From Rattus norvegicus (lineage: Eukaryota; Chordata; Mammalia; Rodentia; Muridae), in the NCBI RefSeq assembly GCF_036323735.1, contig NC_086034.1, forward strand, positions 13,780,001 through 13,844,000: a DNA stretch of 64,000 nt, given 5' to 3'. The position numbers and the translations under genes are program-made. A model generated the notes under the pieces. That model ran no database searches, was not told the DNA's origin, and was given only the letters and a program-made list of their open reading frames with translations. Numbering within the stretch: the stretch's first letter is position 1; every line of letters begins with the position of its first letter. Positions 57,217-64,000 of the stretch are shown one piece after another.

Positions 57217-57905
57217 TGAATTACCCAAGATGTAATCCACAGACCACATGAAGCTGAAGAAGAAACATGACCAAAATGCAGATGCTTCACTCCTTCTTAG
57301 AAGGGGGAGCCAAAACATCCATAGGAGGGGGTATGGAGGCAGAATTTAGAGCAGATACTGAAGGAACAGCCATTCAGAGCCTTCCCCACATGTGGCCCAT
57401 ATATATACAGCCACCAAAACTAGACAAGTTTGACGAAGCTAAGAAGTGAATGCTGACAGGAACCAGATATAGATGTCTCCTTAGAGACACAGCCAGAGCA
57501 AATGCTAGCGGAAAACCACTGAACCCCCATTGGAGGAATTTGAAATTGAAAGATTGAAAGAGCCGAAAGGGCTTGCAAGCCCATAAGAACAACAATGTCA
57601 ATCAACCAGAGCTTCAAGAAACTATACCACTACCCAAAAACTATATATGTGACTGACCCATGGCTCCAACTGAAAATGTAGCAGAGGATGGCCTTGTCAG
57701 GCACTAGTGGAAGGAGAAGCCCTTGCTCCTCCAAGTTTGGAAACCCAGTGCAAGAGAATGTCAGGGGGTCAGTAAGGGGGTTGGATGGGGAGGAGAACAC
57801 CCTTATAGAAGAAGGGGAGGGAGAGGAGATAGGAGTTTAAGGACAGGAAACCGTGAAAGGGAATAATATTTGAAAAGTAAATAAATATATTCAATTAAAG
57901 AAAAA
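56345..57905 (+). mobile_element. 5'-truncated murid L1 with complete 3' end
   Basis: Starts in the ORF2 C-terminal half at 'actagaaaaaattttctgaa' and keeps ORF2 to its stop at 57214-57216. The 3' UTR follows ('acagccaccaaaactagaca', 'cagaggatggccttgtcagg', 'gggaataatatttgaaaag') and ends in an A-rich tail near 57905. Classic result of incomplete reverse transcription. A target duplication was not found by eye. Confidence 0.9.
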
Positions 57906-59389
57906 ACATGGGATGCTTAGTTGTGCCTCACCATTGAGCTGAAAAACATATTAACAATAAGTTAATGTGTGTATATTTTAAGCATAGATCCGGAGTGGTT
58001 CCTGTGTGCACAGACTGCCTGGAGCTTAAAGCAGGGTAATAGAAAATAAACAGTACAGATAAAAATGAGTGTGGCATGTAGGGGGTTGTCATTTGCAGTA
58101 ATTGGGAATTTCTAAGTGTTCAGGGTTCTAGATAGTTCTAAATATAATTGACTATGTAGCGTGAACAGAACAGGACGAAGAAAGCACCAGAGTGGGATTT
58201 GTCTCAGGACTCTTGGATAAGCAAAAGAACTCAAACTTAATTTCGTTGGCATAAGGCAAATAAGTGAAGAGTTTTACAAGAGAAGCGTGAAGTCATTTGT
58301 GTCCAAGAAATAATGCTTTTAAAAAATGTACACAATTGAAAAATTATAAAACTGGTACAATTCTCTGAATAATGGGAATGGACTGCAGGATAGATGTAGT
58401 TGGAGGGACACTGGGCAAGTACTACTAAATGGAAAGATACATCTTCTAATTGGAATACTCTGTGGTTGATTATGCTAAAATGCAAACTTGAAATTTTAAC
58501 TCCAAAATCAACAAAAGTATGCATCTTCTGTCTATAGAAATGTTCATTTTTAAATCTTTCACTTACATGAGACACTTTGGTCATAAAATAAACTTGGACT
58601 GTAAAATACTTCTGGAGACCTACTTTGCAAAGGAACTAGTAGAAAATATTTTTAGCTACCATTTAAAGTCTCTGGAAGTAGCCACAAGAATAAACAGAAA
58701 ATAATCAGACATATATTTAAGAAACGCTCTGGGAATTCAGTTAAGAGCAGTGTATTTCTGCATCATGCTGAGCTCCCTTGTATTGCACACATTTGAAGAA
58801 AGTACTAGAGTGAAGGTGCACAGGACTAGCTACTCTAGGTTAATTACTTGACAATTCTTAGAAAGAGCAGAAATTAAGCATTTCTCATTTTGCCCAGAGC
58901 TGCATGTGGCACAAGTGAAGTCATCAGTGCATGCCACTGAGAAAAAGATTCATGTTTCTTATTGTAACTTCTGTTAAGACATCTGTGTCTTGAATGGGAG
59001 ATATTGATCCAGTGGAGCATGTTACATAACTGTTTACTAGAAGTAGAATTTAGAGTTCTAGTCAAATAGCTGCCACTTTCCTACCTAACATTCTTTTTGT
59101 TCCTTTGGAAATACCTTCATTGATATAATGACCTTATCCCCAAACTCCAGATCCACGTAATAGAGCCAGTAAGACACATGACCTAAAGACACATTGATGC
59201 AAATCTAATCAATGTAACCTATTAGAATACTGCTAAGAAGTAACTGTTGAGAGGATTGCCATGTTCATGTCCAGTCCCTGAAAGGGACTCACCATAATGC
59301 CTGAACTGTATATGCATGACATTAATAAAACAAGGGTCACAGTGTAACATTGGAGGAGGAGGAGTGTGTGAGAGATTATAGATAGACTA
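57906..59389. other. Unassigned sequence
   Basis: No repeat or gene recognised. The minus-strand 115-codon frame at 58237-58584 lacks a recognised domain. Confidence 0.4.
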
Positions 59390-59438
59390 TGTGTGTCTGT
59401 GTGTGTGTGTGTCTGTGTGTGTGTATGTGTGTGTGTGT
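59390..59438 (+). repeat. (GT)n with interruptions
   Basis: GT units interrupted by ct and at. Confidence 0.95.
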
Positions 59439-59753
59439 AACATTTTAAAATGTATTTATATATGAACTAGCAATACACACATTAGCATATCTATATAAAA
59501 ATCACATGTGCCTATGTCATGATGTATAGCAGCAATTGGTTTTTAAATGAGTGCACTTGAATCAGAAGCCTGTTGCTAATTAGCTAATTCAAGTGGCTAA
59601 ATCCTTACCTGCCTGATGAGGGCCAGGAAGTAGAGAGAGGAGGTTTTGATTTTGATCTGGGTGTTTATAAGAAGGTTTTAGCCAAACAATTCAGAAAAGT
59701 ATGTTCCAGGTAAAGTACAAGAGGAGGCAAAGCCACAGAGGTAAAAGCTTTTC

Positions 59754-59852
59754 TTTCTTTTTTTTTAATTGGATATTTTTTTAAATTTACATTTCAAATG
59801 TTATCCCCTTTCCCTGTTTCCTGTCCATAAACTCCCTGTCCCATACTCCCTC
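59754..59852 (-). mobile_element. Ultra-short L1 3' end (99 bp) with 18-bp target duplication
   Basis: The plus strand is a T-rich tail followed by 'aatttacatttcaaatgtta', 'tcccctttccctgtttcctg' and 'cccatactccc', the reverse complement of the extreme L1 3' UTR. It is flanked by a perfect 18-bp repeat cagaggtaaaagcttttc at 59736-59753 and 59853-59870. Only about the last 70 bp of L1 plus the tail were copied. Confidence 0.95.
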
Positions 59853-59870
59853 CAGAGGTAAAAGCTTTTC

Positions 59871-60806
59871 AACCAATACAGTTTGTTAAGGTTGGAGCTT
59901 AGTTTCCTGCAGTGGTGGAGAAAAGTCCAAGGTAGTTCGTTTATGAACAAGCTGTAAAGACTTTTCACCTCTCCTGTCTTGCTGCCAGTAACTGTTTAGA
60001 TTCTGGGAAAGTCTTACCTTTGGGAGGAACAATTGAGAATGGAGAGGAGGAGCAGTTTTTGACTTTTAGGTTTGTACTTTCTGTATCCTACTTTTTAAGT
60101 AATTTCAGAAGGTCGTGTGTCCTTATTCAGACTCTTTGCATCATTTCTTGATTTCTTCTCTCTATCACTACTCTTCTTTGTTTATAGCAGGCGGAACTCA
60201 GCTATTCATATTTTATTCCTTGGGATTATATTCTGCTTTCGTGATTATTTTATTTCCTAACTGTGACAATTTTAACTACACAGGATCCTGAAAGTTTGGC
60301 TTTAATGTCTTTTTAAAGACATGCTGCTTAAATACTTTCTCACTTTGGAAAGGAACGAAAATGTTCCAAGTTTATCCTGTAACTGTAGTATCCTTAGGTT
60401 TGAAACCACCCATCCACACATGTATCTCTTGCTCCTTTTGTGTCTTGTTACGACTGTGGTGAACTTCTAGATCACTCATCAAACAAGTTTTGGGAAGACT
60501 GACCAACACTATCTGATCCTGTCAAGCCTTCCTTTCTCCCAATATCAGAAACCTGGCTCCCATTGTTTCTAGAAGCATTTATTTGTTTGGACTCATATCA
60601 GTGATGGAAAAAGCCCTCTGAGATTTAGAAATAGTTGGACTCTGCGTTCACTATCTCTTGGATATTGCACCAATCTTTATGAATATTATTTATGACTCCA
60701 TGATGAGCTTGATGTTTTGGTTTTTTAGACTCTATATATAACTTGTGTTTTCTTCTAATGTTTTTAATTGAAACAGAATTACATCCCTCCATTGATTCTC
60801 TACCAT
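59871..60806. other. Unassigned sequence
   Basis: Nothing recognised. Confidence 0.4.
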
Positions 60807-60820
60807 GCCACCATCTTTCA

Positions 60821-60916
60821 TTTCTTTTATTTTTTCTCCCCCCGGAGCTGGGGACCAAACCCAGGGCCTTGCGCTTCCTAGGCAAGCGCTCTACCACTGA
60901 GCTAAAACCCCAACCC
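60821..60916 (-). mobile_element. Full-length ID SINE with 14-bp target duplication
   Basis: Minus strand: gggttggggttttagctcag, TGGTAGAGCGCTTGCCTAGG, aagcgcaaggccctgggttt, ggtccccagctccgggggga, then an A-rich tail. It is flanked by gccaccatctttca at 60807-60820 and 60917-60930, 14 of 14 identical. The clean duplication and rat-type core indicate a comparatively recent insertion. Confidence 0.95.
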
Positions 60917-60930
60917 GCCACCATCTTTCA

Positions 60931-61221
60931 AGTTGATAGTCTCTTTTTATTTTATTAGATTTGTTACATTCAAATGTATAACTTTTAACAACATTTTAAA
61001 TCTCATCCTATATCTACTGTCAATTTTTTTTTTCATTTGACCTGCCATTTTCTCCCTGTTAGGTCATAGCATTGGTTAGGCCAAAATTCTGATATGTAGC
61101 AAAAATCAGTCTGCTGTTTCCTGTAAGCTGTAGGCACTGAATACTATGTATCATCACCAATGGATGTATGTGGCTCTTGTATTCACCATAAGCAAAGCTG
61201 CTCTGAACCCTGGACACAGAT
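60931..61221. other. Unassigned sequence
   Basis: Nothing recognised. Confidence 0.4.
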
Positions 61222-61291
61222 TTACATACATCCACACATACATACACACACACACACATATACACACACATGCACACGTGTGCACACACAT
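61222..61291 (+). repeat. Interrupted (CA)n
   Basis: CA units with cat, tac and tgcacacgtgtgc interruptions; the last is a short palindrome. Confidence 0.92.
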
Positions 61292-62144
61292 GTAAGCAAG
61301 CACAGATTCTTCTTTTCCACATGTGTTTATTTGTTCATTTTATTTATTCTACAATTAATAAAATAAATAAATAATAATAAAAATAAATAATCAGATATTC
61401 TGTTGCAGCAATGAAAATCTAGCCTAAGTCCACGTACTTACTGCTATGAATAATTTTGAAATAAAGAAGCCAGAGTTGAGATTTTATATTGGGATAAAGA
61501 CTATTTATTTCAAACAACATCTGAAGTAACTGAAAGACACAATTTATCATATATTTTATAGTCATTAAAGTAATAGATTTCTGGTTTGGATCCATCGACT
61601 CTCTACAGCTAATAATTAGAAGTGTCACTAACTTAAAGAAATTGTCATGATTTTTACATTGTACTTTGTATTTATTATCCAAACTTTTTGATCCAGAAAC
61701 AAACTTCCTCCAATATATTTGAAAAAGAATCAGAAGATGTAACTAAAAGGCTTATACAAAATTATAAGATCTTTACTTTGAGTAATTAAATATTTAATAT
61801 GTAGGGGAAAACACTGATAGACTTTCTTACATTTATTTCAATGAAGTTTTCATAAAGGTATAATTTACTTCAGTATGTAATTCTGGGAAATTACTTAGAA
61901 CTTACTAAATAAAAAGGAAACATAACACTGAAAATCTATTCATTCATATTAAGAATATTAGGAAAAATGAATAAAATTCTAACTGATCACTAAAGTTTGA
62001 TATCCATTTGATAAGGTCCCACTTGTTATGACCAGCCATTGACCAACATCTTTATTGATGGATCAAGAACCAATGGAGGAACAGGATATACAATATCAGT
62101 ACTTACAGATTCCTGATTAAATTAAAGTATCAGAACCACTCCTA
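61292..62144. other. Unassigned AT-rich sequence
   Basis: Contains an A-rich aataa run at 61355-61392. No gene seen. Confidence 0.45.
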
Positions 62145-62215
62145 CAGTTTCTGGTCTCTGTGGGTGCTACCCTCATGCACATAAACCTGCGCTCATATAC
62201 ATATATGCATCATTA
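62145..62215 (+). mobile_element. Possible B3 3' fragment
   Basis: 'ttctggtctctgtgggtgct' then 'accctcatgcacataaacct' matches the 3' part of a B3 (cttctggcctctgtgggcac, then cacgcacatg). Confidence 0.45.
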
Positions 62216-62579
62216 CATTTGATATCCACAACTCGGAGGCTTATTTGCATATAAATGACTAGGCTATAAGCTAGGACTTGTTCCCTGACTAGCTTGTAAT
62301 TTAATTAACCCATGTTTTTCTATTATTCCCAGATGGCTGGCACTTTCTTCAGATTTATGTGTCTACTCCTCAGAGTTGGGGTGAGTCTCTTCCCACACCA
62401 GACTATATCCCAGAGTTCATTTCCCCCTATTGGAACTCCTACTTTCCTCAACTAATAAGGCACCATCAGCTTTTTATTGACAAGTGATGCTTCAATACAG
62501 TACACTAGAGATTATCTCTACACAACTTTTTAAAGCGTACTAAGCCCCTACCTGCACATTAAAAGATATATAAGAATGT
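62216..62579. other. Unassigned sequence
   Basis: Nothing recognised. Confidence 0.4.
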
Positions 62580-62675
62580 CTTCTCCAGTATCTAGGAGGT
62601 TGAGGCAGGTAAGTCACAATTCTGAGGCATATCTGGGCTACTGGTAAGACCTCATATCAAAATAAAACAACCTAG
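62580..62675 (+). mobile_element. B1-type SINE fragment
   Basis: 'agtatctaggaggttgaggc', 'aggtaagtcacaattctgag' and 'catatctgggctactggtaa' followed by gacctcatatcaaaataaaa follow the central and 3' part of B1. The left arm is missing. Confidence 0.6.
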
Positions 62676-63455
62676 GAATATGCTAACAAATAAAAACCTC
62701 ATTTTGTTTGCTAAATTCATTTGTTCTTAAATCTTTCCTTCCTTTTGAAATAAATCTAAATAAATTGATATGATATCTGAAGATCACTACAAAATAATTT
62801 GGGATGGCAAAATCCAAGTGGAGTTAGGGGAAAAAACCCCCACACTGTCCATCTGTTGATATGGTAAAATTAAGTGACAGAGCCAAAGAGTTTTATTATG
62901 CTAGCTCATTCAATTATTTTAGTGCATAGGCTTGTTAAAAATACTTACTAAAATATTTCTAAGAAATATGTACAGAACTGTTTTTTAGAAAAATGAATTT
63001 TTAATCAAGGAACATTAATCATTATTGAAAGTGACATTGCATGTCAAATTTAACTATGAGGAATAGAAGCCATCCACGACCTTGCTGACACAAAGGTTTG
63101 TCTTTGTGATGTGAGAATTGAGGGTGAACAATCACCACATCTGTCTTTGTGATGTCAGAGATGGCAAACTACAGTCACTGCCCCATGGAGTAGACCAAGT
63201 TCTTCTCTGATTGTTTCTGATGGCACCATTGCAACTGTCATGCAATCAGGAAATTGCAATTAATATAAAAAAAAAAACAGTTGCTCACTGGACAGCCCAG
63301 CCCTTACATGAATTCAGTCTCTAGGAAAGAGTCACACTATAAGAGAATATTCCCAAGCATGGTAGTCCACTGTAGCTTCCAAATAAACATGCTAGAGCAC
63401 ATGAAGAGATGATCGAGTCTGTATAAGCTTAAGGTGTTTCTGAGAACTGCGAAGT
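62676..63455. other. Unassigned sequence
   Basis: No gene. A 12-bp repeat gtctttgtgatg lies at 63100 and 63143. Confidence 0.4.
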
Positions 63456-63869
63456 TGTAGTGGTTTGAATAAAAATGTTCCCAACAGACTCATATGTTTG
63501 AGTGTTTGCTTGTCAGTTGTGGGACTGTTTGATAGGGTTGGCATTGTTGGAGGAGGTGGAGTTACTGGGGGTGAACTTTAAGGTTTCAAAGCACATACCA
63601 GATTCAGTCTTTCTGCTCTCTGCATTCATCTTGGGATTAAGATGTTAGCTCTCAACAACCGATGGGAAATTATGTGTGCCTTGATAGTTGCCATGCAATT
63701 TTTGATGATCATAAACTTACCACCGAAACCTGTAAGCAAACCCTTTCCCCCATTTAAAAGTTGTTTTTTTTGGGGGGGTTGTTTGTTTGTTTGCTTTTCT
63801 TGTTTTTTTTTTTTTATGTTACCTTGACTATTGTGTGTCTCTACAGCAATAGCAAAGTAACTAAGAAAG
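63456..63869 (+). mobile_element. MaLR LTR (ORR1/MT-type) with T/G-rich insertion
   Basis: Starts tgtagtggtttgaataaaaa and contains 'agactcatatgtttgagtgt', 'ttggaggaggtggagttact', 'ttaaggtttcaaagcacata', 'aacctgtaagcaaacccttt' and an end 'agcaatagcaaagtaactaa', the complete order of a rodent MaLR LTR. Near the expected polyadenylation region a 50-bp T/G-rich run (63762-63816) has expanded. No internal element is attached. Confidence 0.85.
63762..63816 (+). repeat. T/G-rich low-complexity run
   Basis: gtttttttttgggggggttg followed by tttg units and a T run, inside a MaLR LTR. Confidence 0.92.
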
Positions 63870-64000
63870 AGTCAAGTGGTTTGGTCTTGACGGGCAAGCC
63901 AAAGAAGAATCAGGACAATTCTCGGCAAGACGGTATTTGTGTTTTATATTTGCTTCTGTTTTCTTCTTACTGCCTTCCAAAGTGAACCAATCATTTCTTT

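Overview
This window is non-coding DNA from a murid rodent, most likely the rat (Rattus norvegicus). Four ID SINEs of the rat type are present, three full length and one truncated. B1, B3 and RSINE1/B4-type SINEs, murid L1 and Lx tails, MaLR LTRs and long (CA)n/(AT)n microsatellites point the same way. The sequence is AT-rich. I found no functional protein-coding gene, tRNA, rRNA or CRISPR array. Every long reading frame I could identify belongs to a decayed L1 or ERV copy, or to simple repeats. The setting fits an intergenic gene desert or a very large intron; I see no exon that would decide between them.

Layout. 0-7.3 kb: ancient L1 scraps, a MIR, a B3, an antisense old L1 3' UTR joined to a sense ORF2 piece, then an antisense ERVL pro-pol remnant (protease D-S-G-S and integrase C-x2-C still readable) ending at a (CA)n(AT)n tract. 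7.3-20.5 kb: mostly unassigned sequence with MIRs, an antisense L1 3' UTR (13.5-14.4 kb), and a stretch near 15.2-15.7 kb that looks like a regulatory element (CTCF-, octamer-, SOX- and homeodomain-like motifs). 20.5-30 kb: a compound (TGA)n(GT)n microsatellite, a hAT-type MITE, two Lx-type L1 3' UTRs and a truncated ID. 30.9-34.8 kb: a murid L1 with 5' UTR and 3' UTR but a large internal deletion, followed by a second L1 scrap. 35-41 kb: antisense B3, MLT1-like LTR, a B3 split by an inserted 627-bp element, an ancient mammalian L1 ORF2 remnant, an ID and two B1s. 43.2-44 kb: a 142-bp sequence present twice, 140/142 identical, 621 bp apart. 47-51.3 kb: MaLR LTR, an internally deleted L1, another MaLR LTR. 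51.9-52.3 kb: a solo ERVK-type LTR with a perfect 6-bp target duplication. 53-64 kb: B3, MaLR pieces, a long rodent repeat carrying a nested ID, a 5'-truncated L1, a 99-bp antisense L1 with an 18-bp target duplication, another ID, and a final MaLR LTR.

No cooperating genes or operon-like organisation exist here. The readable content is a layered history of retrotransposition: ancient MIR and mammalian L1, then B1/B3/MaLR/ERVL/Lx, then murid L1, ID and ERVK. I did not find a previously undescribed biological system. The items most worth checking are the solo LTR, the 142-bp duplicated segment, the 627-bp insertion inside a B3, and the candidate regulatory element at 15.2-15.7 kb. Family names come from recalled consensus features, not a database search, and are marked tentative where they are.
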